64,000 nt of DNA. It comes from Sphingomonas sp. PP-F2F-G114-C0414. Its GTDB lineage: Bacteria; Pseudomonadota; Alphaproteobacteria; Sphingomonadales; Sphingomonadaceae. The notes beneath the pieces are model-generated. The model ran no database searches, was not told the origin of the DNA, and was given only the letters and a program-made list of their open reading frames with translations. Numbering within the stretch: position 1 is the stretch's first letter; each line of letters opens with the position of its first letter. The stretch covers positions 372,001 through 436,000 of the forward strand of contig NZ_RCWT01000009.1 in assembly GCF_003688595.1 (NCBI RefSeq). The letters run 5' to 3'. Below, piece by piece: positions 8,476-17,025 of this stretch. A program made the translations under genes and the position numbers.

Positions 8476-9273
8476 ATGACAGATCTTACACTCAACGACG
8501 GCCGCACGATGCCCCAGCTTGGCATGGGCACGTGGCAGATCCCCGACAGCCAGGCCGCGGCGATCGTCCGCTCCGGGCTCGATATCGGCTTCCGGCTGGT
8601 CGACACCGCCGCGGTCTATGAGAACGAACGTGGCGTCGGTGACGGCTACAAGGGCTCTGACGCGTTCCTGACGACCAAGCTCTGGAACGACCGACAGGGC
8701 GACGCCGAAGCGGCGATGGACGAGAGCCTTGCGCTGCTCGGTGTCGAATCGGTCGACCTGTACCTGATGCATTGGCCGGTGCCTAAGCAGGACAAGTATG
8801 TCGAAGCCTGGAAGGCGATGATCGCGCTGCGTGATGCCGGGAAGGCCAAGTCGATCGGCGTGTCGAACTTCCTGCCCGAGCATATCGACGCGATTGTCGC
8901 TGAGACCGGCGTGACGCCGGCGGTCAACCAGATCGAACTCCACCCGAATTTTCAGCAGCGCGAACAGCATGCGTATCATGAAGCGCACGGCATCGTGACG
9001 CAGAGCTGGAGCCCGTTGGGTCAGGGCAAGACGCTGTTGCAGGACGGCGCGATCGTCCGGATTGCGGACAAGCATGGGCGAAGTGCGGCGCAGGTCATCC
9101 TCGCATGGCATCTGGCAAACGGCTTTTCGGTCATCCCGAAGGCGTCGGATGCCGAGCATCTGGCAGACAATTTTGCAGCGCTCGACCTGACGCTGGATAA
9201 CGAAGACATGGCCGCGATCGATGCGCTCGACGATCCTGCTGGCCGGTTGGGACCAGAACCGAACGCCATGTAA
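8476..9273 (+). CDS. Aldo/keto reductase
   Basis: NADPH-dependent carbonyl reductase, 265 aa. The full AKR tetrad is present: D43 (RLVDTAAVY), Y48, K68 (LTTKLW) and H99 (YLMHWP). Also visible are IGVSNFLPEHI, NQIELHP and the NADP-binding SVIPKASDAEHL. The stretch between Y48 and K68 is shorter than in typical AKR5-like enzymes. The ATG at 8476 is chosen since MTDLTLNDGRTMPQLGMGTW aligns with family N-termini; an ATG at 8407 would add 23 residues overlapping the divergent promoter region. Closest in feel to 2,5-diketo-D-gluconate reductase-type AKRs; substrate not predictable. Confidence 0.92.
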   Translation: MTDLTLNDGRTMPQLGMGTWQIPDSQAAAIVRSGLDIGFRLVDTAAVYENERGVGDGYKGSDAFLTTKLWNDRQGDAEAAMDESLALLGVESVDLYLMHWPVPKQDKYVEAWKAMIALRDAGKAKSIGVSNFLPEHIDAIVAETGVTPAVNQIELHPNFQQREQHAYHEAHGIVTQSWSPLGQGKTLLQDGAIVRIADKHGRSAAQVILAWHLANGFSVIPKASDAEHLADNFAALDLTLDNEDMAAIDALDDPAGRLGPEPNAM

Positions 9274-9404
9274 TCCTCCCCGGTACGGGGAGGGGGACCA
9301 GCGTAGCTGGTGGAGGGGGATCACCCGGAGTGTATCGTGCGTGGAGAACCCCCTCCACCCCGCCGCTGCACGTCGCGGTTCCCCTCCCCGTGCCGGGGAG
9401 GATT
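9274..9404. repeat. R4-type palindromic repeat between convergent genes
   Basis: Fills the gap between two convergent stops. The left hairpin is TCCTCCCCGGTACGGGGAGG and the right is CCTCCCCGTGCCGGGGAGGA; between them are GGTGGAGGGGG and CCCCCTCCACC, which pair with each other. It may act as a bidirectional terminator, though it lacks T-tracts. Confidence 0.8.
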
Positions 9405-10788
9405 AGTTGATCCGACCGCCTACCGTCCGCAGATCTTCGACGAATCGCGCATATTCCTCCGCCGCCTGCGCTGGGTCCGGCAGCCGCAGCAGATAGCTCG
9501 GATGCACCGTGATCCAGGCCTCGCCGCCATCGGGCAGCTGCAGCGCACGCCCGCGCTCCCGGCCGATCGTCATCACCTTGCCGAACAACGACCGCGCCGC
9601 CGTCGCGCCGAGGGCCACGGTCACCTTCGGCTTGATCAGCATCTGTTCCTGTTCGATCCACCAGCGGCAGGCGTCGATTTCACCCGCCCCAGGTTTGGCA
9701 TGGATGCGGCGTTTGCCGCGTTGTTCGAACTTGAAATGCTTTACCGCGTTGGTGACGTACGCGCGCGAGCGATCGACGCCGGCTTCGGCCATCGCCTTGT
9801 CGAACATCTGGCCGGCGGGGCCGACGAACGGGCGGCCGGCGATGTCCTCCTGGTCGCCGGGTTGTTCGCCGACGAACATCAGTGGGGCGTCGACCGGGCC
9901 TTCGCCGAACACGGTTTGCGTCGCCGGCTTGTAGAGCGGGCAACGGGTGCAGCCGGCGGCCTCGTCGCGCAGGGCTTCCCATGCGATCAGGCTGTTGCCG
10001 CCGACCGTGTCGCGCGCCTTTTGGAACATGCCGCTCTCCCTCGCTTGCGCCGCTGCAAGCAAGCCCGGCACCAGCGCGGTTTCGGGCATGTTCTTCCAGT
10101 ATTTCTTCGGCATCTCCTTCAGCATGGCGCCGATTTTCACGCGCGCCGGGTTGAAGATGCTGGCGTAATAGGTCTTCCAGACTTCCTCGGTCGGGTCGCC
10201 ATCTGGGGCGTCGGTCTTGCTTGCGCCGGGGCCTTCGCTGAGCGCCTTGCCGTCCCAGTGGATCGAGACCTCGGGCGTCAGGATCGACCAGCGCATGCTG
10301 GCGAAGCGGTTGACGAAGAACGCGGCGTTGGCGCGGACGATATGGTGGTCGGGCTCGAACCACGCGACGAAGCGGGTTCCGCCGTCCTCCTCGACCTCGC
10401 GAAAACGCAGGAATGCGCGCATCTTGTGGATGTCGCGGCGGACGTCCTTGGCGATCCTGTCGAGGCGGCGGACGAGCGGATCGGCGCGGTCCTCGATCAG
10501 TTTTTGTTCGCGGCGGAGGCGGAAAAGCAACGTGTAGAGCAGGGCGAACCGTTCTGGGTCGCTGCCGAGGATGGCGCTGCGGGCTAGGTCTATGAAGGCG
10601 CGGGGGACGGAGAACGCGCCGGGGGGCGGGGCAGGGGCGGGTTCGGCGACGGTTGCGAACAGGTCGACGGGTTCGTCGCCGACTTGCCAGACGACGTCGT
10701 CGGGGGGGACGTCCTCGGCGATCAGGCCACGCGCGGCGTCGCGCCAGCCGTCGAAGTCGTCGGGTTCGGTTAGGGTTACGACGCGCAT
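9403..10788 (-). CDS. DUF4130 - UdgX-type uracil-DNA glycosylase fusion
   Basis: 461 aa, two domains. The N-terminal part (about 1-240) is a DUF4130/TIGR03915-type 'DNA metabolism' domain, with RRDIHKMRAFLRFRE and WFEPDHHIVRANAAFFVNRF. The C-terminal part (about 280-460) is a family 4-like uracil-DNA glycosylase with GEQPGDQEDIAGRPFVGPAG, two Cys pairs suited to the 4Fe-4S cluster (AGCTRCPLY near its start) and HPSYLLR. The loop KRRIHAKP contains H363, equivalent to the histidine with which UdgX forms a covalent adduct to uracil-DNA. The ATG at 10788 has an ideal AAGGAGG; the ORF could extend to 10869 but only through a repeat. The stop is 3 nt into an R4 repeat. The radical SAM gene upstream is its established genomic partner. 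Confidence 0.9.
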   Translation of the reverse strand: MRVVTLTEPDDFDGWRDAARGLIAEDVPPDDVVWQVGDEPVDLFATVAEPAPAPPPGAFSVPRAFIDLARSAILGSDPERFALLYTLLFRLRREQKLIEDRADPLVRRLDRIAKDVRRDIHKMRAFLRFREVEEDGGTRFVAWFEPDHHIVRANAAFFVNRFASMRWSILTPEVSIHWDGKALSEGPGASKTDAPDGDPTEEVWKTYYASIFNPARVKIGAMLKEMPKKYWKNMPETALVPGLLAAAQARESGMFQKARDTVGGNSLIAWEALRDEAAGCTRCPLYKPATQTVFGEGPVDAPLMFVGEQPGDQEDIAGRPFVGPAGQMFDKAMAEAGVDRSRAYVTNAVKHFKFEQRGKRRIHAKPGAGEIDACRWWIEQEQMLIKPKVTVALGATAARSLFGKVMTIGRERGRALQLPDGGEAWITVHPSYLLRLPDPAQAAEEYARFVEDLRTVGGRIN

Positions 10789-10794
10789 CTTTAC

Positions 10795-10892
10795 CTCCTT
10801 CCCTGGAAGGGAGGGGGCTGGTTGCTTTCGAGGGAATGCCGCGTAAGCCTCGGGCCGACCCACCCCCAACCCCTCCCTTTCAGGGAGGGGGG
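10795..10892. repeat. R5-type palindromic repeat upstream of the udgX fusion
   Basis: Copy of the element at 6069-6177 (shared right half CCCACCCCCAACCCCTCCCT). It lies between the radical SAM gene and the fusion gene, inside their presumed transcript. Read on the minus strand, its edge runs into AAGGAGG, so the ribosome-binding site of the fusion gene straddles the repeat boundary. Confidence 0.85.
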
Positions 10893-10909
10893 CAGGATGC
10901 GCGCGGGGT

Positions 10910-12154
10910 TCACGCGAACATTTCCATTTGCTTGGGTTTCGGGGCGACGATCGGGCGGAGTTCGGCTTTGTCCGCCAGAGCTACCGGGCGCCAGTCTTCG
11001 GCGATGATGAAGGGGCGGAGCTTGGCGACCGACACGGTCAGCCGGGCGATGTCCGCCAAATGCAGGCGGCGCCAGCGGCGGCTGGTGAGGATGCCGTTGA
11101 CTGCCTTCACGCCGAGTCCGGGGACGCGGAGGAGCATTTCGCGGGGGGCGCGGTTGACGTCTACCGGGAAAGATCCGCGGAATTTGAGCGCCCAGGCGAG
11201 CTTGGGGTCGATGTCGAGCGGGAGCATGCCGGTTGCGTCGTCGGCGGCGGCGACGACTTCGTGCGGCTGAAATTCGTAGAAGCGCATCAGCCAGTCGGAT
11301 TGGTACAGACGGTGCTCGCGCATCAAGGGCGGGCGTTGCAGCGGGAGGACCGCGCTCGCGTCGGGGATGGGGCTGAACGCGGAGTAGTAAACGCGGCGCA
11401 GGCCGAAGCGGTCGTACAGGGTCGATGCCTTTCGGACGATGTCGCCGTCCGTTGCAGCATCTGCGCCGACGATCATCTGGGTCGACTGGCCGGCAGGGGC
11501 ATAGCGCGGCGCGGACTTGTACCTGGCCTTGGCGTCCTTGCCGTCGATGATCGACGCCTTCACCTCGGCCATCGCGGTTTCGATGCGAACGCCGTCTTTC
11601 TCGGGGGCGAGACGCTTCAGGCCGTTTGCGGTCGGGAGTTCGACGTTGATCGAGACGCGGTCCGCGTACAGCCCGGCCTGGTGGACGAGTTCGGGATCGG
11701 CGTCGGGGATCGTCTTGAGGTGGATGTAGCCGCGGAAATGGTGGTCCTCGCGCAAACTCCGCGCGACCTCGACCATCTGCTCCATCGTGTAGTTCGACGA
11801 CGCGATGATGCCCGACGATAGGAACAGGCCTTCGATATAATTGCGCTTGTAGAAGGCGATGGTGAGATCGACGACTTCCTTCGCCGTGAAGCGCGCGCGG
11901 CGGACGTTCGAGCTCTTGCGGTTGATGCAGTAATGGCAGTCGAAGATGCAGCTATTGGTCAGTAGGATCTTCAGCAGTGAGATGCAGCGGCCGTCGGGCG
12001 CATAGGCGTGGCAGATGCCCATGCCTTCAGTCGAGCCGAGCCCCTTGCCGTCCTTCGAATTGCGCTTGGTCGTGCCCGACGATGCGCACGATGCGTCGTA
12101 TTTGGCTGCATCGGCGAGGATCTCGAGCTTTTCACGGGTGTCGAGTTGGGCCAT
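10910..12154 (-). CDS. Putative DNA modification/repair radical SAM protein (TIGR03916 type)
   Basis: 414 aa. The radical SAM 4Fe-4S motif is C69-x3-C73-x2-C76 (CIFDCHYC), preceded by an extra Cys-containing N-terminus (DASCASSGT) and GICHAYAPDGRCISLLKILL. GLFLSSGI, GYIHLKTIP and SINVELP follow the TIM-barrel strands. Near the C-terminus LLRVPGLGVKAVNGIL is a helix-hairpin-helix, so DNA contact is likely. The product ends KPKQMEMFA. The family almost always neighbours a DUF4130 protein, here fused to UdgX immediately downstream, which supports a two-component DNA repair or modification role. Substrate and reaction are unknown. A repeated upstream element lies about 100 nt before the start. 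Confidence 0.88.
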   Translation of the reverse strand: MAQLDTREKLEILADAAKYDASCASSGTTKRNSKDGKGLGSTEGMGICHAYAPDGRCISLLKILLTNSCIFDCHYCINRKSSNVRRARFTAKEVVDLTIAFYKRNYIEGLFLSSGIIASSNYTMEQMVEVARSLREDHHFRGYIHLKTIPDADPELVHQAGLYADRVSINVELPTANGLKRLAPEKDGVRIETAMAEVKASIIDGKDAKARYKSAPRYAPAGQSTQMIVGADAATDGDIVRKASTLYDRFGLRRVYYSAFSPIPDASAVLPLQRPPLMREHRLYQSDWLMRFYEFQPHEVVAAADDATGMLPLDIDPKLAWALKFRGSFPVDVNRAPREMLLRVPGLGVKAVNGILTSRRWRRLHLADIARLTVSVAKLRPFIIAEDWRPVALADKAELRPIVAPKPKQMEMFA

Positions 12155-12252
12155 TCGTTCGTCTTACGTTCCGCAAAAAGGGGTGTCGAGTGATGGAGAT
12201 CAACTTGTCGCTATGTCGTTGTACTGGACGCCTTTCGGGTCGGCCCCGATGC

Positions 12253-12367
12253 CGGAAGTGCACAAAGTGCAGACGCTGGGAGCATTTTTCCGATGTCTGC
12301 ACTTAGGCCAAGACGTGGACGATTGCGGATTCACGACGGTGGCAGGATCGGGTTGTGTAGGACACCC
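12253..12367 (-). promoter_or_regulatory. Repeated upstream element, copy B (before the radical SAM gene)
   Basis: On the minus strand: TGTCCTACA (12364-12356), 78 bases, then AGCGTCTGCACTT (12277-12265) with the 9-nt tandem CTGCACTTT/GTGCACTTC. GGAAAAATGCTCCC precedes it. This copy also has inverted arms AAGTGCAGAC (12265-12274) and GTCTGCACTT (12295-12304) that could form a 10-bp stem. It ends about 100 nt before the radical SAM start. Confidence 0.5.
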
Positions 12368-12372
12368 GAAAG

Positions 12373-12549
12373 TCAGTCGAACAGATAGCGGATCAGGTCG
12401 ACCATGCCGCCGAGGCTCACGGGCAGGACCAGTAACAGGAAGAGATAGACGAAGATCAGGCGGGTCAGCGCCTTCTCGTGCCGATACACGGGCTTGCGCG
12501 GAGGCAGATCCTCCTTGCGTGGCCAGATGCTGGATTCGTCGAGGAACAT
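12373..12549 (-). CDS. Small single-span membrane protein (58 aa)
   Basis: Not previously named as far as I can tell. It starts ATG (MFLDESSIWPRKEDLPPRKP), has a charged, Pro-rich N-terminal half, one strongly hydrophobic segment at about residues 31-48 (LIFVYLFLLLVLPVSLGG) and a short tail MVDLIRYLFD. The charge pattern suggests an N-in, single-pass inner-membrane protein. It is on the same strand as smc, 34 nt downstream of a point near the smc stop (12583), so it may share the smc transcript. No strong SD is visible. Codon use matches its neighbours. Function unknown. Confidence 0.6.
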   Translation of the reverse strand: MFLDESSIWPRKEDLPPRKPVYRHEKALTRLIFVYLFLLLVLPVSLGGMVDLIRYLFD

Positions 12550-12582
12550 CGAGGGTCAACGTCGCGAACGGGGATTGTCTCC

Positions 12583-15500
12583 CTACGCCGTTGCAATGAG
12601 TCCGGTCGCGGCTTGCAGGTCGACCGAGACCAGCCGGCTGACGCCGCGTTCGATCATCGTTACGCCAAACAGGCGGTGCATGCGGCTCATCGTGACGGCG
12701 TTGTGCGTGACGACGAGATAGCGCGTGTCGGTGTCGCGGGACATGCGGTCGAGCAGGTCGCAGAAACGCTCGATATTCGCATCGTCGAGCGGCGCGTCCA
12801 CCTCGTCGAGGACGCAGATCGGCGCGGGATTGGTGAGGAACAGGCCGAAGATCAGTGCGACCGCAGTCAGCGCCTGCTCGCCGCCCGACAGGAGGGTGAG
12901 CGACTGGAGGCGCTTGCCGGGTGGTTGCGCCATGATTTCGAGGCCGGCTTCGAGCGGGTCGTCGGAATCGATCAGTTCCAAGTGCGCGGCGCCTCCGTCG
13001 AAGAGCGTGGTGAATAGGCGCTGGAAATGGCCGTTCACCGCCTCGAACGCGGCGAGCAGGCGCTGGCGACCTTCACGGTTGAGCGTGCCGATCGAGCCGC
13101 GCAGGCGGTTGACCGCCTGGCCGAGTTCGTCGCGCTCGACCGCATTGCTCCGCGCGGACTCTTCGAGTTCGGCGAGTTCGGTTTCGGCAACGAGGTTGAC
13201 CGGGCCGATCCGCTCTCGGTCGGTGGTGAGGCGGTCGTGCGTGGCGGACTCTTCGGCTGGCGCGCGGACGTCGGCGACCGCGAATCCGAGGCGCTCGGGG
13301 AGCACGGGGGCGGGGCATTGGAAGCGCTCGCCCGAGAGGCGGCCGAGATCGAGGCGGCGCGCTTCGTGGTTTTCGACGCGGGCGACCGCGCCAGCGCGGG
13401 CTTCGCGGGCGACGGCGAGCGCTTCGGTGGCGGCGCGGTGGGCGTCGTCGGCGGTGCGGGCGGCGGTTTCCGCGGTGCGTTCGGTGCCGAGGAGCGCGTC
13501 GGCGGTTGTGCGCGCTTCCTGGTGTTCAATGTCGAGCGCCTCGATTTCAGCGTCCAGGGCGTCGGGGCGTGCGGCGATCGCGGCGAGGTCGGTGCCGAGC
13601 GTAGTTTCGCGCGCGTCCATGGCGGCGATGCGTTTGGCGGCTTCACCGGCGCGCGCGCGCCAGCTTCGGGTGTCGGCTTGGGCGGCGGACAGGCGTTCGC
13701 GGTGGGTGGCGATGCTGCGGTCGAGCGCGATGCGATCGGCGCGGGCCTGCGCGACGGCGGTGCGGGCACGTTCGGCGTCGTACTGGAGCGTGGCGACCTG
13801 GCGCGCGTTGGCGGTGCCGTCGGGGACGGCGGCCATCGCGGCTTCGGCGCGGGTGTGGTCGGCGTGCGCGTCGGCGACGTCGTCGGCAATGCGGTGCGCG
13901 CGGACGTCGAGGTCTGCGCGCTGAGTGGCGAGGCGTTCGAGCGCGGCGGCGGCGCGGTCTTCCTGGCGGAGGGCGTCGCGCGCGGCGGTTTCGGCGCGTT
14001 GCAGGGCGGCGCGGGCGGTTTGTGACTGGCCTCTAGCCTGGGCGATCCGCTCGTCGATCGCGGCGCGGGTTCGTTCGGCGTCGTCCAGCGCCTTGGCTGC
14101 GACGGGGCGGGCGGCCTGGAGCGCGGCTAGGCGGTTGCGGCGGACGAGGCGTTCGGCAGCCGCCGCGCCGGTGCCGGTTGCGGTGAAGCCGTCCCAGCGG
14201 CGGAGCTGGCCGTCTCGGGTGACGATGCGCTGGCCGACGGCGAGGTGTTGCTGGCCGTCGGTGGCGACGACGAAGACCTGCGCCAGCCTGCGGGCCAGGG
14301 CGGGGGGCGCGTCGACATGCTTTGCCAGCGGTTCGGCGTCGGCGGGCGGGGCGGGGTCGTCTTCGCGGGGCTTGGCGCCGGCCCATGCGTCTAGGCCGGT
14401 GTCGAGATCGTCTCCAAGTGCTGCGGCGAGTGCGCGTTCGTAGCCGGTGCTGGCCGAGACATGGTCGAGCAGCCGATCGCGGCCGCTGCGCTGCGTTGCC
14501 TTGGTGAGCGCCGTCACTTCGCTGTCGATCGCGGCGAGGTCTGCGCGGGCGGTGGCGCGGGTGGTTTCGGCGGCGTCTCGTGCGCTGGTCGCGGCGGCTT
14601 CTTCGGTGTCTGCCTGGGTGATGGCTTGGCGGGCGGATTCTGCTGCGGCGGTCGCGGCGCGTCGGGCTTCGGCGGCGGTTTCGCGCTCTGCGGCTAGCGG
14701 CGCGGGGTTGCCGAGGGCGCGGAGGGCGGCGGCGATTTGGGCGGCATCGCGGTTGGCGCGGTCGGCGCGGGTGCGGGCGGCGGCGAGGGCTGCGCTGGCG
14801 ACGCGGACTTCGGCGGCGTCGCGGGCTTGCGTGGCGAGCGCCTGGGCCAGCGCGACTTCGGCGTCGCGGGCGCTGCGTTCGGTTTCGGCGAGTGTTGCGT
14901 CGAGATCGGGGATCGCGGCGGTGGCATGGGCGATCGCGGTGTCGAGCGCCTTGCCCTCGTCGGCGAGGCGGCCGAGCGCGGCGGCGGCGTCGCTGGCGAG
15001 CGATCCTTCGCGCGCGCGGTCGTCGGCGATGCGGGTGCGGGCATCGGTGAGGTCGGCGATCCTGCGCTCGACGCTGGCCTTCTCGGTTTTGAGCTCGGCG
15101 AGGCGGTGGGCGAGGTCGCCGACCAGGTCGCGCGCGGCGAGCGCTGCGGTGCGGGCAGCGGAGACGGCTTCGATCGCGCGGTGCTGGTCTGCGGCGGCTG
15201 CGCGTTCGGCGTCGGTGATTGCGCGGACGCGGGTTTCGGCGGCGGCGGCTTCGGCCTTGGCGGCATCGGCTGCGGTGGCGGCTTCGCGCCATCGGGCGAA
15301 CACTGTGCGCGCTTCTGCGACGCGGATCTGCGCGGAGATGAGGCGGTAGCGTTCGGCGGCGCGGGCCTGACGTTTCAGCGTCGCGGCGCGCGCGTCCTGG
15401 TCGGCAATGATCTCGTCGAGCTTGGCGAGATTGGCTTCGGTGGCGCGGAGTTTTCCATCGGCGTCTTTCCGGCGGACGTGGAGGCCGGCGATCCCGGCGG

Positions 15501-15969
15501 CTTCCTCCAGCATCGCGCGGCGGTCGGCGGGTTTGGCGGCGATGACCGCGCCGATCTTGCCCTGGCTGACGAGCGCGGGGGAGTGCGCGCCGGTGGCGGC
15601 GTCGGCGAAGAGCAGGCCGACGTCCTTTGCGCGGACGTCGCGGCCGTCGATCCGGTAGGCGGAGCCGGCGCCGCGTTCGATCCGGCGGACGATCTCTCTC
15701 TCGTCGCCAGCAATTTCGGCGAGGATCGAAACTTCGGCGAAGTCGCGCGGCGGGCGGGTTGCGGTGCCGGCGAAGATGACGTCTTCCATGTCGGCGCCGC
15801 GCAGGGATTTCGCGCTGGCCTCGCCCATCGTCCAGCGGAGGGCTTCGAGGAGGTTCGACTTGCCGCAGCCGTTCGGGCCGACGACGCCGGTGAGGCCGGG
15901 TTCTATGCGGAGATCGGCGGGGTCGACGAAGCTCTTGAAGCCGGTGATGCGGAGGCGCTTGATCTGCAT
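12583..15969 (-). CDS. smc: Chromosome segregation ATPase SMC
   Basis: 1128 aa. The N-terminal ATPase half begins MQIKRLRITGFKSFVDPADL with Walker A GPNGCGKSN (about 32-40). Two long Ala/Arg/Glu-rich coiled-coil arms (about 170-490 and 630-940) flank a hinge near 490-620 (RLLDHVSASTGYERALAAAL). The C-terminal half has signature LLSGGEQALTAVAL and Walker B ICVLDEVDAPLDD. It forms the ring-shaped condensin that organises and segregates the chromosome, normally with ScpA/ScpB, which are not in this window. The protein is slightly shorter than typical 1150-1190-aa SMCs, mainly in the coils. The high Ala/Arg coil content produces long spurious ORFs on both strands. Confidence 0.96.
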   Translation of the reverse strand: MQIKRLRITGFKSFVDPADLRIEPGLTGVVGPNGCGKSNLLEALRWTMGEASAKSLRGADMEDVIFAGTATRPPRDFAEVSILAEIAGDEREIVRRIERGAGSAYRIDGRDVRAKDVGLLFADAATGAHSPALVSQGKIGAVIAAKPADRRAMLEEAAGIAGLHVRRKDADGKLRATEANLAKLDEIIADQDARAATLKRQARAAERYRLISAQIRVAEARTVFARWREAATAADAAKAEAAAAETRVRAITDAERAAAADQHRAIEAVSAARTAALAARDLVGDLAHRLAELKTEKASVERRIADLTDARTRIADDRAREGSLASDAAAALGRLADEGKALDTAIAHATAAIPDLDATLAETERSARDAEVALAQALATQARDAAEVRVASAALAAARTRADRANRDAAQIAAALRALGNPAPLAAERETAAEARRAATAAAESARQAITQADTEEAAATSARDAAETTRATARADLAAIDSEVTALTKATQRSGRDRLLDHVSASTGYERALAAALGDDLDTGLDAWAGAKPREDDPAPPADAEPLAKHVDAPPALARRLAQVFVVATDGQQHLAVGQRIVTRDGQLRRWDGFTATGTGAAAAERLVRRNRLAALQAARPVAAKALDDAERTRAAIDERIAQARGQSQTARAALQRAETAARDALRQEDRAAAALERLATQRADLDVRAHRIADDVADAHADHTRAEAAMAAVPDGTANARQVATLQYDAERARTAVAQARADRIALDRSIATHRERLSAAQADTRSWRARAGEAAKRIAAMDARETTLGTDLAAIAARPDALDAEIEALDIEHQEARTTADALLGTERTAETAARTADDAHRAATEALAVAREARAGAVARVENHEARRLDLGRLSGERFQCPAPVLPERLGFAVADVRAPAEESATHDRLTTDRERIGPVNLVAETELAELEESARSNAVERDELGQAVNRLRGSIGTLNREGRQRLLAAFEAVNGHFQRLFTTLFDGGAAHLELIDSDDPLEAGLEIMAQPPGKRLQSLTLLSGGEQALTAVALIFGLFLTNPAPICVLDEVDAPLDDANIERFCDLLDRMSRDTDTRYLVVTHNAVTMSRMHRLFGVTMIERGVSRLVSVDLQAATGLIATA

Positions 15970-16021
15970 TCTTGCGCCCCCCGACGACTAGTGTTGCTGT
16001 TATCCCGAACTGCAAAGCTTG

Positions 16022-16074
16022 TGTCCCCGCGAAGGCGGGGACCCAGACTGGGCTCCCGCCTTCGCGGGAGAACA
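16022..16074. repeat. R3-type palindromic repeat
   Basis: TGTCCCCGCGAAGGCGGGGA and CCCGCCTTCGCGGGAGAACA are inverted arms around CCCAGACTGGG. Further copies lie at 27974-28029, 32407-32463, 39540-39595 and 49658-49713. Confidence 0.85.
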
Positions 16075-16115
16075 AGGGGGCGGGCTGCCCGTGGGCACGC
16101 TTACCGCCCTTGCCT

Positions 16116-16220
16116 CCACCCCGGCGAAGGCCGGGGCCCAATTGGAGAGGTCGCGGTAACGAAGTGCTGATCTCCGTTAGCAACGTCCCCCAATTGGGCC
16201 CCGGCCTTCGCCGGGGTGGT
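16116..16220. repeat. R1-type palindromic repeat
   Basis: CCACCCCGGCGAAGGCCGGG at the left and CCCGGCCTTCGCCGGGGTGG at the right are perfect inverted arms, with CCAATTGG inside each. The middle of about 60 bases is variable but carries GAGGTCGC.GTAACG in several copies. Copies are at 21585, 27837, 32231, 57557 and 62349 (the last shortened). Confidence 0.9.
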
Positions 16221-16258
16221 AGTTAGCCGGGGTGGTAATTACTTGTGGAGCGGTTAGC

Positions 16259-16999
16259 TTACGCCCCAGCCGCCTTCAGTGCCTTCTCCATCTGATCCCA
16301 GCTCACGACCTGATCGAGCTTCTTGTCGTTGATCAGGAACGTCGGCGTGCCCGTCACCGTGCCGGCCTGCATCGCGTTCTCGGTCGGCTTGGCCATCACT
16401 TCGAGCTGCTTCTGATCCGCCAGGCATGCGCGCGCCTTCGCTTCCGGGATCCCGCGCTGCTTGACGAAATCGATCGCGCCCATCTGTTCGGCGAGCTTGG
16501 TCGCGACGACCGTCGGCGGCTGGTTGGCGAGCGCCTTCTGCTGGTCGGGGGTCATCGCCTGGAGCTTGTCGAGGAAGGCGATCTGGTTGCCGTACATCTG
16601 CTCGAGGATCGGGAAGAACGGTGCGACGCCGCCGCACTGGCCGAGCAGAGTCAGCGCCACGTCGGGCGCGCCGTGGACGAGGAAGTCGCGGAATTCGAAG
16701 CTGACCTTCCCGGTCGAGACGTACTTCTCGGTCAGCGGCTTGTACGCCTCGCGACCGAACGCGCCGCAGGTCGGGCACGAGCGCGCGCCGTATTCGACGA
16801 GCTTGATCGGCGCGTTCGGGTTGCCCATCAGATAGCCCTCGGGGGTCTTCACGACCGTCTCGGTCCAGTTCTGGCCGGCGGGGGCTGCGGCGGCTGCTAC
16901 TGGTGCGGCGGCGGGCTGGTCGACGTTGCCGGTCGAATCGTTCTTCGAGCAGGCGGCGAGCGCGAGCGGCAGGACGGCGAGCGTTGTCAGGAACTTCAT
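16259..16999 (-). CDS. DsbA-fold thioredoxin-like lipoprotein (CPTC)
   Basis: 246 aa from ATG 16999, which has GGAG eight bases upstream. The lipobox LALAAC places the acylated cysteine at C17, so this is a lipoprotein. A Pro/Ala linker follows (residues 29-41). The active site is C75-P-T-C78 in EYGARSCPTCGAFG, and cis-Pro is in TGTPTFLIND. The insertion between active site and cis-Pro is helical, as in DsbA. Predicted thiol oxidase or reductase, membrane-anchored in the periplasm; re-oxidation by the DsbB at 4.5 kb is an inference. It is 26 nt downstream of a second DsbA-fold gene, so the two are co-transcribed. Confidence 0.9.
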   Translation of the reverse strand: MKFLTTLAVLPLALAACSKNDSTGNVDQPAAAPVAAAAAPAGQNWTETVVKTPEGYLMGNPNAPIKLVEYGARSCPTCGAFGREAYKPLTEKYVSTGKVSFEFRDFLVHGAPDVALTLLGQCGGVAPFFPILEQMYGNQIAFLDKLQAMTPDQQKALANQPPTVVATKLAEQMGAIDFVKQRGIPEAKARACLADQKQLEVMAKPTENAMQAGTVTGTPTFLINDKKLDQVVSWDQMEKALKAAGA

Positions 17000-17025
17000 C
17001 GGGTTACTCCAGTGGATCACGTGAA

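Noticed and set aside
12200..12559. 119-aa minus-strand ORF
   Set aside because: It lies in another frame over the small membrane protein gene and the repeated element and has no protein-like features; the 58-aa frame has a clear transmembrane helix.
14033..16183. 716-aa Arg-rich ORF on the minus strand overlapping smc
   Set aside because: A different frame of the same strand as smc, made of Arg/Pro runs typical of shifted high-GC coding sequence; smc itself is complete and conserved.
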